Of a stretch of 64,000 nucleotides of DNA, positions 47,966 through 57,087 are shown in pieces. The notes under the pieces are model-generated. The model did no database searches. It was not told the origin of the DNA and saw nothing but the letters and a program-made list of their open reading frames with translations. Every line of letters begins with the position of its first letter. Position 1 is the first letter of the stretch. Position numbers and translations under genes: made by a program. This stretch comes from Microbacteriaceae bacterium 3FA27C10 (lineage in GTDB: Bacteria > Actinomycetota > Actinomycetes > Actinomycetales > Microbacteriaceae): the NCBI GenBank assembly GCA_005502775.1, contig SCNI01000001.1:1-64000 (forward strand). Reading direction: 5' to 3'.

Positions 47966-48614
47966 GGGAGACTCCGATCTCCAGGATGGCGACCGTGCGA
48001 GCGGCCGACTCCGTGATGGCGCGGAAGTCGCCGGCGGCGATCTGCGCGCGAGGCGCGATCCAGCTGCCCCCGACGGCGAAGACAGCCGGATGATCCAGAT
48101 AGCCCCCGGCCTTCTCGAGCGTGATTCCGCCGCTGGGCATGAACCTCGCCTGCGGAAAGGGGCCCCCGAGAGCGTCGAGCATCACGATTCCGCCGAGAGC
48201 CTCCGCGGGGAACAGCTTCACCGAGCTGATTCCCGCCGCGACGGCGGCTTGGAGCTCGGAGGCGGTGGCGACGCCGGGCAGCAGCGCGACCCCGCGCGCA
48301 CGTGCTCGCCGGGCGACCTCGATGCCGAAGCCCGGGCTCACGAGGAACTCGGCCCCGGCGTCGACGGCGGCATCGACGTCGTCGGGGTTCACGATGGTTC
48401 CCGCACCGACGAGGATGTCCCCGCGATGCGAGAGCCGCCGGATCGCCGCCAAGCCGGCCGGGGTGCGCAGAGTGATCTCGGCACAGGCGATGCCGCCGTC
48501 CAGCAGCGCATCGGCGAGACGGTCGGCGTGAGCGGCATCGTCGATCACCACGACCGGAACCATCCTGAGCGCGGCGAGCCGATCGACGACCCAGGGCACG
48601 AGCTCGGTGCTCAT
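47949..48614 (-). CDS. eda: KDPG / 4-hydroxy-2-oxoglutarate aldolase
   Basis: A 221-aa class I aldolase of the Eda family. VVVIDDAAHADRLADALLDG begins the barrel, IACAEITLRTPAGLAAIRRL has the substrate Glu-Thr, VGAGTIVNPDDVDAAVDAGA follows, and SVKLFPAEALGGI carries the Schiff-base Lys. It splits 2-keto-3-deoxy-6-phosphogluconate into pyruvate and glyceraldehyde-3-phosphate. Start ATG 48614 overlaps the SDR gene by 4 bp. Confidence 0.92.
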   Translation of the reverse strand: MSTELVPWVVDRLAALRMVPVVVIDDAAHADRLADALLDGGIACAEITLRTPAGLAAIRRLSHRGDILVGAGTIVNPDDVDAAVDAGAEFLVSPGFGIEVARRARARGVALLPGVATASELQAAVAAGISSVKLFPAEALGGIVMLDALGGPFPQARFMPSGGITLEKAGGYLDHPAVFAVGGSWIAPRAQIAAGDFRAITESAARTVAILEIGVSRVDRS

Positions 48615-49402
48615 CGGCCGAGCCATCCGCCGTCGACCGGCAGGGTGATCCCCGAGATGTACCCGGCGGCCGGACTCGCCAGGAACACGGCGGCACCGCC
48701 GATGTCCGACGCGTCCCCCCATCGGCCTGCGGGGATCCGGTCCAGGATGGCCCGGGAGCGTTCCGGGTCCTCTCGCAGCGGGAGGGTGTTGTCGGTCGAG
48801 ATGTACCCGGGGGCGATGGCGTTGACGGTGACCCCGGCACCCGTCCACTCGTTCGCGAGCGCCTTGGTGAGTCCGACGATCCCTGATTTCGAGGCGGCAT
48901 AGCCGGGCACGTTGATGCCGCCTTGGAAGCTCAGCAGAGAGGCGGTGAAGATGATCCGCCCGTAACGCCGTTCCAGCATCCCCCGGGCGATCGCCTGGGT
49001 CAGAACGAAATGGCTGGAGAGGTTCACCTCCAGCACGCGATCCCACAGCGCGATCGGATGCTGGGCCGCCGGAGCGCGCTCGATCGTGCCGGCGTTGTTG
49101 ACGAGGATGTCGATCCCGCGCGGCAGCGACGTCAGTTCGTCCGCCAGGGCCACGACGGCCTCACGATCGGCGAAGTCGACGGCGTGGGCGCTGAACGATC
49201 GTCCGAGAGCTTCGACCTCGCGCGCGACGTCGCTTCCCGTCTGCTCGATGCTCGCACTGACCCCGATGATGTCGGCGCCGGCGTTCGCGAGCGCGAGGCA
49301 GATCGATCGGCCGATGCCTCGCCGGGCACCGGAGACGAGAGCCACCCGGCCGGTCAGATCGAACGGGCCCGCGGTGTGCGCATCCGATGGCCTGACCGTC
49401 AT
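48611..49402 (-). CDS. kduD: 2-dehydro-3-deoxy-D-gluconate 5-dehydrogenase-like SDR (KduD)
   Basis: A 263-aa SDR very close to enterobacterial KduD. SGARRGIGRSI is the cofactor loop, IIFTASLLSFQGGINVPGYA then ASKSGIVGLTK the catalytic block (YxxxK), and VNAIAPGYISTDNTLPLRED with DRIPAGRWGDASDIGGAAVF, then ITLPVDGGWLGR, are KduD signatures. It would interconvert 2,5-diketo-3-deoxygluconate and KDG in uronate breakdown. The ATG at 49402 overlaps the alcohol dehydrogenase stop by one base. Confidence 0.88.
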   Translation of the reverse strand: MTVRPSDAHTAGPFDLTGRVALVSGARRGIGRSICLALANAGADIIGVSASIEQTGSDVAREVEALGRSFSAHAVDFADREAVVALADELTSLPRGIDILVNNAGTIERAPAAQHPIALWDRVLEVNLSSHFVLTQAIARGMLERRYGRIIFTASLLSFQGGINVPGYAASKSGIVGLTKALANEWTGAGVTVNAIAPGYISTDNTLPLREDPERSRAILDRIPAGRWGDASDIGGAAVFLASPAAGYISGITLPVDGGWLGR

Positions 49403-50427
49403 CACCGGGCTCCCGCCTGGCAGTCGACGAGGATCTTCATGGCCTGGCCGGATTCGAGTCGCGCGAAGGCCTCGGCCGTCTGGGTCAGGGGAACCACGTC
49501 CGTGATGAGCGCATCCGCGGGGATGGCGGACGAGTTCAGGAGTTCGATCGCCGTCTCGAAGTCGCGGCGTTCGTAGACCCGCGCCCCGATGATCGTCAAT
49601 TCGCGCCAGAACAGGCGTTGCAAGTCGATCTCGCGGGGCGTCGGATGAATCGCGACGACCACGAGTCGACCTCGGACGCGCGCCAGGCTCGTGGCGTGCA
49701 GCACCGCCTGAGCCGATCCGGAGACTTCGAAGACGACATCCGCCCCGGCGTCCGCGGTCCACCGGTTCACCCACTCGACCTGGTCTTCCGAGCGGGGATC
49801 GATGGTGTCGAAGCCGAGCCCGGCGACGGCGGAGCGGCGGCCTGCATCGACCTCGACGACGACGACCTCGCCGCCGAACTCCCGCGCGGTGGTCGCGATC
49901 AGGACGCCGATGGGGCCGCCGCCGATGACCACCACCTTCTCGCCACGCACGAGACCAGAACGCCGCACGTCGTGTACGGCGACGGCCACGGGTTCCACGA
50001 GCGCCCCGTGGTCGAGCCGAAGCGTCTCCGGAAGTCGCACGAGGACCGAGGCCGGAACGTTCCAGAACTGCTGCAGCGACCCCGCAGAATCGATGCCGAT
50101 GAAGTTCAGGTTCTGACAGACGTGCTGATGCCCGGCACGGCACGCGGGACACGTGCCGTCCCAGTCCAAGGGCATCACCGTGACCGGGTCGCCGATGTCC
50201 CATCCCTGCACCGCCGATCCGAGAGCGGCGATGGTTCCCGACATCTCGTGACCGATGATGGCCGGCTGATGCACTCGCCGGTCCATGTCTCCATGAAGCA
50301 CGTGCAGGTCGGTCCCGCACAACCCGGTGAAGGCGACTTTGATCTGGACCTGTTCGGCCGAGGGTGCCTCGGGCGCTGTTTCGATGATCGACATGGTCTT
50401 GTTGCCGACGTAGTTCGCGGTGAGCAC
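49402..50427 (-). CDS. Zinc-dependent medium-chain alcohol/polyol dehydrogenase
   Basis: A 341-aa MDR enzyme. The catalytic zinc site is GLCGTDLHVLHGD with GHEMSGTIAALG; the nucleotide loop is VVVIGGGPIGVLIATT. The structural-zinc loop DGTCPACRAGHQHVCQ keeps only three of the four usual Cys, the first being replaced by Asp. It is the first gene of the left wing. The GTG at 50427 has GAAGGAAC upstream. It likely oxidises a sugar acid or polyol of the same pathway (threonine or idonate dehydrogenase-like). Confidence 0.88.
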   Translation of the reverse strand: MLTANYVGNKTMSIIETAPEAPSAEQVQIKVAFTGLCGTDLHVLHGDMDRRVHQPAIIGHEMSGTIAALGSAVQGWDIGDPVTVMPLDWDGTCPACRAGHQHVCQNLNFIGIDSAGSLQQFWNVPASVLVRLPETLRLDHGALVEPVAVAVHDVRRSGLVRGEKVVVIGGGPIGVLIATTAREFGGEVVVVEVDAGRRSAVAGLGFDTIDPRSEDQVEWVNRWTADAGADVVFEVSGSAQAVLHATSLARVRGRLVVVAIHPTPREIDLQRLFWRELTIIGARVYERRDFETAIELLNSSAIPADALITDVVPLTQTAEAFARLESGQAMKILVDCQAGAR

Positions 50428-50508
50428 GTGAGTTCCTTCTTCTTTCCCGATGCGCGGCCACAGCGCCGTGATCGTTGTCGTTGCTTTCACCGTAGCCGAA
50501 GTTTTCGC

Positions 50509-50527
50509 CATACGTCACATGTATGAT
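50509..50527. promoter_or_regulatory. Operator dyad overlapping the divergent promoter of the carbohydrate locus
   Basis: CATACGTCACATGTATG (50509-50525) is a 17-bp near-palindrome. It overlaps a good -10 box, TATGAT (50522-50527), for the plus-strand operon. The core ACGTCACATGT recurs at 58838-58848 before the GntR/FCD regulator gene, where different outer bases (AG...CT instead of CAT...ATG) keep the symmetry. It is the likely repressor site. Confidence 0.75.
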
Positions 50528-50590
50528 GTAATTAGTGGCCCGCTTCCCGCGGGTATGTCGTCAAGGAAGTCGACCAGCAAAGGAAACGAA

Positions 50591-51967
50591 ATGGTTAAAC
50601 TGCAATCACGCTCAGCCACGTCGAGCCGCACTCTCCGCGTGCTCGTCGCCGCCGCATCCGTGACAGCCCTCGGCTTCGCCCTGGCAGGGTGCACGTCAGG
50701 ATCGGGCTCGTCGGCAAACGGACAGTACGGGTTTCCCGAGGCGACCCAGTCGAGTTCCAGCACTCTCACGGTGTGGGTCGACAACACGCGCGTCGCGGCC
50801 TTGGACGCCTTCAAGAAGGCGAACCCCGACGTCAAAGTCGATGTCGTCACCTATGACGGCAGCGCGAACGGTTCCAACACCTTCCAGACGAAGATGCAGT
50901 TGTTCGACCAGGCGGGCAGCGGATGGCCCGACGTGGTCTTCTCCAGCCAGAACAACGACGCATCCTGGGCCAGTCAGACCAGCAACGGAAAGCAGGCTTT
51001 CGCCGCGGTCCTCAACCAGGGATACATCGACGACAGCACGATCAGCGGGTTCTCTGCCGGGGCGCTCGACCCGTGCACCGTCGACGGCAAGGTCTACTGC
51101 CTGAGGAACGACCTCGCGCAGTCGGTGCTGTTCTACAACAAGACACTCCTCGACCAGTTCGGCTACAGCGTTCCCACCACCTGGGAGGACTACCAGGCGC
51201 TGGGTGACAAGGTCGCGGCGGAGCATCCCGGCTACATCGTCGGCTCGGTCGGTGACAGCTTCACACCCGAGATCTACATGTGGGCCAGCAAATGCCAGGC
51301 GAACGACGTGACGGCGGCGCGCGCCATCACGGTGAACACCACCTCGACCGAGTGCCAGCGCATGGCCTCCCTTCTCGACGACCTGTCGGCGAAGCAGGTG
51401 CTGTCGCAGGACAGCGTCTTCACGCCCGAGTTCCTGCAGAAGTACACCGGGAAGGTGCTCGCCATGCCCGGGCCGGTCTGGTACAGCGGAGCCATCTTCA
51501 ACAGCGCCACCGCACTGAACGTGCCCGCCGGTCAGATGGCTGTCGCCGCACCGCTCAAGTGGGGCAGCGACGATGCCGTGACCGGCAACGTCGGCGGCGG
51601 TACCTGGTTCGTCTCCAGCCACTCGACGAACCTCGAGGCCGCGAAGAAGCTCGTCGACTACGTCACGACCTCTGACGACTATCAGGTCGATCTGGCCCCC
51701 GGTCTGCCCGCCTTCGCGAGCGCGGCGGCGAAGTGGGTGGCGAAGCAGCAGGCGAGCGGCTACTTCACCGGAGACCTCTCGGCCATCACCTCGTCGGCAT
51801 CGATGGTGTGGAACGGCTGGGGCTACCCGCAGTTCAGCCAGGAAGCGATCTGGGCGAAGACCGTCACACCGGCCGTCGCGTCGGGCAGCACGTTCAGCTC
51901 GCTGCTGTCCACCTGGGGAGACGCCATCAAGAACCAGGCGCAGGTCTCCGGCTACAAGGTGAACTGA
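50591..51967 (+). CDS. Extracellular sugar-binding lipoprotein of a CUT1-type ABC importer
   Basis: A 458-aa solute-binding protein with a signal peptide (LRVLVAAASVTALGFALAGC) and lipobox Cys. The family-1 fold is shown by LTVWVDNTRVAALDAFKKAN at the first lobe, GWPDVVFSSQNNDASWAS and KLVDYVTTSDDYQVDLAPGL in the second. It collects a mono- or oligosaccharide outside the cell. The ATG at 50591 has AAAGGAAAC upstream; longer starts have no signal peptide. It overlaps the first permease by one base. Confidence 0.92.
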   Translation: MVKLQSRSATSSRTLRVLVAAASVTALGFALAGCTSGSGSSANGQYGFPEATQSSSSTLTVWVDNTRVAALDAFKKANPDVKVDVVTYDGSANGSNTFQTKMQLFDQAGSGWPDVVFSSQNNDASWASQTSNGKQAFAAVLNQGYIDDSTISGFSAGALDPCTVDGKVYCLRNDLAQSVLFYNKTLLDQFGYSVPTTWEDYQALGDKVAAEHPGYIVGSVGDSFTPEIYMWASKCQANDVTAARAITVNTTSTECQRMASLLDDLSAKQVLSQDSVFTPEFLQKYTGKVLAMPGPVWYSGAIFNSATALNVPAGQMAVAAPLKWGSDDAVTGNVGGGTWFVSSHSTNLEAAKKLVDYVTTSDDYQVDLAPGLPAFASAAAKWVAKQQASGYFTGDLSAITSSASMVWNGWGYPQFSQEAIWAKTVTPAVASGSTFSSLLSTWGDAIKNQAQVSGYKVN

Positions 51968-52920
51968 TGACCCTCGCACCTTCGCGTGCGACCCGCTCCG
52001 CTGTCGGCTCCGAGACTTCTCGGGGCCGGCAGCCCGGCGGCCGCCGCTCCACCTCGACCACGGCGCAATCCCGCATGGGAGCCGCATTCGTCTCGGCGTA
52101 TGGCTTGCTCCTGCTGATCTTCGGCATCGTTCCGGCGATCTACGCACTGTGGCTCTCCGTCACCGGACCCGACGGCTCCTTCGTCGGCGTCGACAACTTC
52201 GTGCAGGTCTTCGGTGACTACCGGTTCATCCCGGCCGTCCTCCACGTCGGACTCTTCCTGGTCGTCTGGATCGTCGCACTTCTGGTGTTCGTCGTCCTCC
52301 TCGCTCTGGTCGTCCACGCCGTGAGCGTGCGCTGGCTCAGCACGGCCGCGCGATTCGTCTTCTACATCCCCGGAGCTCTCGCCGGCGCGTCGAGCGTGCT
52401 GCTGTGGCTCTTCGTCCTGAATCCCGCCGCGAGCCCGGTCAGCGGCCTGCTCAACGCGCTCGGCTTCGAGTCGTTCGTCCAGACCATCGCCCCAGGGAAC
52501 CTGCCGGGCGTGTTCGCCGTGATCGCCTTCTGGACGGGCGCCGGCGGGTGGATCGTGATCATGTACGGCGCACTCAACAACATCAGCGCGGAGATCATGG
52601 AGGCGGCCAGGATCGACGGCGCCAACCCCGTTCAGATCGCGGTGCACATCCAGCTGCCGATGCTGCGCAAGTGGATCTCCTACATGGGCGTGCTGTCGCT
52701 GGCCGCCGGGACACAGCTGTTCGTCGAACCCCAACTGCTCTCCCAGGCCAGCAACGGCATCGTCGGCAACGACTACTCGGTGAATCAGCTCGCCTACCTC
52801 TACGCGTTCCAGCAGAGCAATTTCCACGGATCCGCGGCGATCTCGATCATTCTCCTGCTGATTGCGCTCGTACTCTCCGCAGTGTTCGTCGCACGCGGCG
52901 GACTCTTCGAGAAGGACTAG
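51967..52920 (+). CDS. Sugar ABC transporter permease 1
   Basis: A 317-aa CUT1 permease with six helices after a polar, Ser/Arg-rich N-terminus. The conserved cytoplasmic loop that contacts the ATPase is ISAEIMEAARIDGANPVQI followed by QLPML. The opening LLLIFGIVPAIYALWLSVTG fits the MalF-like family. It is coupled to the binding protein and is followed by a second permease two bases later. No ATPase is encoded in the locus. Confidence 0.92.
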   Translation: MTLAPSRATRSAVGSETSRGRQPGGRRSTSTTAQSRMGAAFVSAYGLLLLIFGIVPAIYALWLSVTGPDGSFVGVDNFVQVFGDYRFIPAVLHVGLFLVVWIVALLVFVVLLALVVHAVSVRWLSTAARFVFYIPGALAGASSVLLWLFVLNPAASPVSGLLNALGFESFVQTIAPGNLPGVFAVIAFWTGAGGWIVIMYGALNNISAEIMEAARIDGANPVQIAVHIQLPMLRKWISYMGVLSLAAGTQLFVEPQLLSQASNGIVGNDYSVNQLAYLYAFQQSNFHGSAAISIILLLIALVLSAVFVARGGLFEKD

Positions 52921-52922
52921 CC

Positions 52923-53843
52923 ATGACTCTCAGCCATTCCCCGACGGTCGGCAGACGACCGAGGCGCACGCTCACTTTCGGGCAGGTGGGGGGTCGCACC
53001 GTCACTGCGCTCCTCATCGCCACGTTCGTGCTCTTCTTCGCGATCCCGATCGTGTGGTTGCTGCTCGCAACAGGCAAGACCACGAACCAGCTCCTGACCG
53101 AGAACCCCTTCTCGGTCGGCAATCTCGATGCTCTGGTGGCCAACTGGAACGCCTTGATGGGCTTCCAGGGCGGAGCGGTGCTCGGCTGGCTCGGCAACTC
53201 GGCGTTCTACTCGGTCGCGGCGCTCGTCGTGACCATCGTCGTCAGCATTCCCGCCGGCTACGCCTTGGCGTTGTCGGAGTTCCGGTTCCGTCGCCTTCTG
53301 CTGGTCGCGACGCTGGTCATCATGCTCATTCCGAACACGGCGCTCGTGCTCCCGGTGTTCCTCGAGCTGAACACCGTGGGCCTGATCGGCAATCCCCTCG
53401 CGGTCATCCTGCCGTTCTCGTTCTTCCCGTTCGGCGTGTATCTGACCTACATCTATTTCTCCACGAGCGTTCCACGCGACCTCCTCGCCGCAGCACGCAT
53501 CGACGGATGCACGGAGTTCCAGGTCTTCGCGCGAATCGCCATGCCGCTCGCGGCTCCGGTGATCGCCCTCGTCGCCTTCTTCAGCTTCGTGCAGAACTGG
53601 AACAACTACTTCTTGCCGTTCGTGATGCTCCCCTCGAGCGGCTCCTACCCGATGCAGGTCGGCTTGACCTCGCTGCTCTCGGCCACGCCGGCCTTCAACC
53701 CGAGCTCGGTCGGAGCAGCATCGATCGAGTTGCCGACGCTCGCCCTCGCAACCGTTCTCTCGGTCGCCCCGGTGCTGTTGGTGTTCTTGTTCTCGCAGCG
53801 GTTCCTCGTTGCCGGAATGACCGCCGGCGGCACCAAAGAGTGA
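52923..53843 (+). CDS. Sugar ABC transporter permease 2
   Basis: A 306-aa MalG-like permease of six helices. The first helix is ALLIATFVLFFAIPIVWLLL, and the EAA loop is VPRDLLAAARIDGCTEFQVF followed by MPLAAP. It pairs with the gene upstream to form the import channel. The ATPase must come from elsewhere, as with shared MsmX/MsmK-type ATPases of other Gram-positives. Confidence 0.92.
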   Translation: MTLSHSPTVGRRPRRTLTFGQVGGRTVTALLIATFVLFFAIPIVWLLLATGKTTNQLLTENPFSVGNLDALVANWNALMGFQGGAVLGWLGNSAFYSVAALVVTIVVSIPAGYALALSEFRFRRLLLVATLVIMLIPNTALVLPVFLELNTVGLIGNPLAVILPFSFFPFGVYLTYIYFSTSVPRDLLAAARIDGCTEFQVFARIAMPLAAPVIALVAFFSFVQNWNNYFLPFVMLPSSGSYPMQVGLTSLLSATPAFNPSSVGAASIELPTLALATVLSVAPVLLVFLFSQRFLVAGMTAGGTKE

Positions 53844-53890
53844 CGGCCTCTCGCCGTGTTCCGCCCATCGAATCCCCTGAAGGAATGCCC

Positions 53891-55894
53891 ATGACACTAG
53901 CCGAGAAGCCCACCCCTGGGTCGACGGAGACCCCGACGGCGCTGGTCGTCGCGACGGTTCCGTTGACATCGACTCCGCGCTGGGCGACGGCGCAGCGCGC
54001 GCTCTTCGCGCTGCTGGATGAAGCGTGGCCGATCTTCGAGAAGGCCTTCTGCCTTCCGGACGGCTCGATCCGCTACCACGGCAGGTTGAGCAGCCGGGAC
54101 GGCGGCGACGACTTCTTCGAGACCTTCTTCAACTGGCCCGCCTACTATCTCCTCGGCGGCAGCGCGGAGATCCTGACGGCCAGTACACGACACTGGGCGG
54201 CGGTCACCCGCCAGTTGGCCGGGCTGGGGATCGTCGACGACGAGTACGAGATCGGCTACGACTGGTTCCATCAAGGCGAGAGTCTGCTCTTCTTCTACTA
54301 CCTCAGTGCCGCCTCGCCCGAGGAGTGGAGGGCCCGAGCCGCCCGTTTCGCCGAACTCTACGTCGATCCCGCGAACGGCAACTACGACGAGGCGCTCAAC
54401 ATCATCAAGGCGCCCCACACGGGCAGCGGCGGAGCACGCGTCGGGCTTTCGGAGTCGGACTTCTACCCCTGGCTTGCAGACGAGGCCCGCAAATACGGGT
54501 TCCCGCTCGACTGGATGAACGGCCCGTCGGTTCCCCACACCGATCTCGCCCCTGATCCGCGGCTGGGCACGGAGATGCACGAGCGCCTCGGGCGAGGCGA
54601 CGTCGTCGGCAACCTCAGCGCGTCCGGACTCGTCTTGAATGCCTACGTCCTCACCGGGGATGAGCGCTACGCGACCTGGATCACGCGCTACGTCTCGGCG
54701 TGGAAGGAGCGGGCTGAACGCAACGGGGGCCTGGTTCCCGACAACGTCGGACTCGACGGAGTCGTGGGCTCTCAGCTCGACGGGCGCTGGTACGGCGGCC
54801 ACTACGGCTGGAGCTGGCCGCACGGCATCTACAGCGTCGGGCAGGCGACCGCCGTCGGCGCCCTGGCCGCAGCCGTCGTCTCCGGCGACGAGTCGTTCCT
54901 CGATCTGCCTCGCGAGCAATACGACGCGGTGATCGCCCGGGGAAGAGTGGCCCCGTTCTCCGAGAGCGACTCCTCGGTCAAGCACTGGTGGAGTGCCCAC
55001 CTGGGCGAGGAGGTGACCACCCCGACATTCCTGGTTCCCTACCGGTTCAGCGACAAAGGCTGGTTCGATTGGAACCCGGTGCAGGTCGCCATCCCGTTCG
55101 CGCTCTGGCACTTCTCGGCCGATGACGGCGACCTCGAACGGCTGCGTGAGCTACGGCGCCGAAGCGGCACGGATTGGCGGATCGTGCGTCCGTACCGAGA
55201 GAAAGAAGAGGGCGGTCACGACGAGGCCTGGTTCACCTACCTCGAAGGAGACAACCCGGAGTACCCGGAACTCATTCTCGAGGCGGCCGAGTACCAGGTG
55301 AGGCGGCGTCTCGCCCTGATCCGCTCCCATGCGGGCGAGGAGATCGACGAAGCGGACATCCACATCTGGCAGCTCGTGCAACCGATCGTGACCGAGGCGC
55401 TCACGCAGACCACCTCGGGCGGCCCTCAGGTGATCTACAACGGTGGCCAGCAACAGTCGCGCATCCGGTGGTTCGACCTGAAGGCCGAGCGACCGGGACT
55501 TCCGAAGGACGTGGCGGCTCTGGTGTCGTCGATCGCCCCTGAGCGAACCACCGTCGAGGTGCTGAACCTCTCCCCGACCGACGACCAGCAGCTCGTGCTT
55601 CAGGCTGGGGGGTTCGCCGAGCACGAGATCCTCTCCGTCACCTATGACGAGACTCACGGCGAGTGGGCGGGCAGCTACTACTCCTACATCGGCGACGAGG
55701 TGCCCACGACGACGCGAACACGTGTCGTCGGAGGACCACACCTCATCGTCGATCTGCCGGCGGGTTCGAGGGTGACACTCACGCTGAGCCTGGCGCTGCG
55801 CGCTCACAAGCAGACGTATGCGAGCCCGTGGGAGACCGCCGCCTGGCTGCCGTCTTCCGACGCCGCGGAGGAGCCGAACGATGACGCGCTGTGA
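53891..55894 (+). CDS. Uncharacterised 667-aa cytoplasmic protein, probable (alpha/alpha)-barrel glycan enzyme
   Basis: A large protein with no signal peptide, rich in Trp, Tyr, His and Gly. Alternating helices in the first 450 residues (RFAELYVDPANGNYDEALNI, GRWYGGHYGWSWPHGIYSVG) suggest an (alpha/alpha) toroid, and the last about 150 residues are beta-rich (VEVLNLSPTDDQQLVLQAGG). These are features of polysaccharide lyases and glucuronidases. It lies between the transporter and sugar-acid genes, so it should act on an imported oligosaccharide. The ATG at 53891 is preferred over 53885 because AAGGA lies 6 nt before it. I do not recognise a named family. Confidence 0.72.
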   Translation: MTLAEKPTPGSTETPTALVVATVPLTSTPRWATAQRALFALLDEAWPIFEKAFCLPDGSIRYHGRLSSRDGGDDFFETFFNWPAYYLLGGSAEILTASTRHWAAVTRQLAGLGIVDDEYEIGYDWFHQGESLLFFYYLSAASPEEWRARAARFAELYVDPANGNYDEALNIIKAPHTGSGGARVGLSESDFYPWLADEARKYGFPLDWMNGPSVPHTDLAPDPRLGTEMHERLGRGDVVGNLSASGLVLNAYVLTGDERYATWITRYVSAWKERAERNGGLVPDNVGLDGVVGSQLDGRWYGGHYGWSWPHGIYSVGQATAVGALAAAVVSGDESFLDLPREQYDAVIARGRVAPFSESDSSVKHWWSAHLGEEVTTPTFLVPYRFSDKGWFDWNPVQVAIPFALWHFSADDGDLERLRELRRRSGTDWRIVRPYREKEEGGHDEAWFTYLEGDNPEYPELILEAAEYQVRRRLALIRSHAGEEIDEADIHIWQLVQPIVTEALTQTTSGGPQVIYNGGQQQSRIRWFDLKAERPGLPKDVAALVSSIAPERTTVEVLNLSPTDDQQLVLQAGGFAEHEILSVTYDETHGEWAGSYYSYIGDEVPTTTRTRVVGGPHLIVDLPAGSRVTLTLSLALRAHKQTYASPWETAAWLPSSDAAEEPNDDAL

Positions 55895-56222
55895 GAGACA
55901 CGGTCTCGTCGTCGGGGTCCGCCCCGAGAAGCGCGAGGAGTACCTCGCCCTCCATGCTGCCGTCTGGCCGCAAGTCGAGGCGACGATCGTTGCGGCGAAC
56001 ATCACGAACTACACCATCTTCGTTCACGGCGATCTTCTCATCGCCTACTACGAGTACGTCGGCTCCGATCACGCCTCGGATCTCGCGAAGATCGGCGAGG
56101 ATCCGGTGACGCGGCGATGGTGGGAGCTCACGGATCCCTGTCAGGTGCCCGTGCCCGGCGCCCTGCCCGGCCAGATCTGGGCCGACGCTCAGGAGATCTG
56201 GCATCTCGACGGAAAGAAGTAG
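55881..56222 (+). CDS. rhaM: L-rhamnose mutarotase family protein
   Basis: A 113-aa mutarotase interconverting alpha and beta anomers of L-rhamnose or L-fucose. RHGLVVGVRPEKREEYLALH (with the catalytic His region) and NYTIFVHGDLLIAYYEYVGS, and WWELTDPCQVPV towards the end, are the RhaM/FucU-like L-rhamnose pattern. It starts within the previous gene (14-bp overlap). It supports a 6-deoxyhexose as one substrate of the locus. Confidence 0.9.
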   Translation: MTRCERHGLVVGVRPEKREEYLALHAAVWPQVEATIVAANITNYTIFVHGDLLIAYYEYVGSDHASDLAKIGEDPVTRRWWELTDPCQVPVPGALPGQIWADAQEIWHLDGKK

Positions 56223-56226
56223 CTCA

Positions 56227-57087
56227 GTGCGCCAGGTCATCGACGCTCACGTTCACGTCTGGAACAGATCCGAGGAACCTCAGGAGTGGATCGACCCCGA
56301 GACGATGCCGGAGATCGATCGGGACTTCACACTCGACGATCTCGAAACGACTCTGCAAGCGGAGCAGGTCGGTACCGCCGTGGTGGTGCAGTCGGTCAAT
56401 TCAAGCAAGGAGACCGAGTCACTGCTCACCGCCACTCTCGGTCCCGCTGTCGCCGGCGTCGTCGGCTGGTGCGATCTCACGGCTCCGGACGTCCGCGACA
56501 CCCTCGATCGACTCACCTCGATGACGAACGGCGCCCGACTGGTGGGCATCCGGCATCTCGCGCATCTCGAGCCCGACGAGCGCTGGCTGCGTCGAGCCGA
56601 CGTGAGGCGGGGGCTCAACGCGGTCGCCGACGCCGGACTCGTGTTCGATCTCGTCGTGAATCCGCAGCAGCTCAGAACGTGCGCCGAGGTGGTGGACGAG
56701 CATCCCGGACTGGAATTCGTTCTGGACCATCTGGGAAAGCCCCCGCTGCGCTCCGGCGCGATCGGGGAATGGGCCGACGATCTGGTCGGTCTGGCAGCAC
56801 GGGAGAACGTCTCGGCGAAGGTCTCCGGGCTGACGATGGAAGCGGACTGGAAGAGGTGGACACCCGAAGACCTCGCCAGTGCTCTGGAGATCGCCTTCGC
56901 CAGCTTCGGACCGGACCGACTGATGTTCGGATCGGATTGGCCCCTGGTGAGAACGAGCGGTGGCTACGCGTCGTGGCTCGACGCAGCGCGCGTCCTGACC
57001 GAGCACCTCAGCGCCGGCGAGCACGACGCCGTCTTCTTCGAGACGGCCGCGCGCGTCTACGGCGTGGGCGGCGCTGTCGATGCGTAG
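56227..57087 (+). CDS. Amidohydrolase-family sugar lactonase (L-fuconolactonase/L-rhamnonolactonase-like)
   Basis: A 286-aa TIM-barrel hydrolase. IDAHVHVWNRSEEPQEWIDP holds the first metal His pair, LVGIRHLAHLEPDERWL and LEFVLDHLGKPPL later metal/substrate residues, and RLMFGSDWPLVRTSGGY the final Asp region. This is the L-fucono-1,5-lactonase-like group that opens sugar lactones made by aldose dehydrogenases. GTG start at 56227. It overlaps the aldo/keto reductase gene by 8 bp, consistent with consecutive steps. Confidence 0.85.
   Translation: MRQVIDAHVHVWNRSEEPQEWIDPETMPEIDRDFTLDDLETTLQAEQVGTAVVVQSVNSSKETESLLTATLGPAVAGVVGWCDLTAPDVRDTLDRLTSMTNGARLVGIRHLAHLEPDERWLRRADVRRGLNAVADAGLVFDLVVNPQQLRTCAEVVDEHPGLEFVLDHLGKPPLRSGAIGEWADDLVGLAARENVSAKVSGLTMEADWKRWTPEDLASALEIAFASFGPDRLMFGSDWPLVRTSGGYASWLDAARVLTEHLSAGEHDAVFFETAARVYGVGGAVDA

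Noticed and set aside
50450-50590. Upstream extension of the sugar-binding protein
   Set aside because: It would cross the divergent promoter and hide the signal peptide; ATG 50591 has a good ribosome site.
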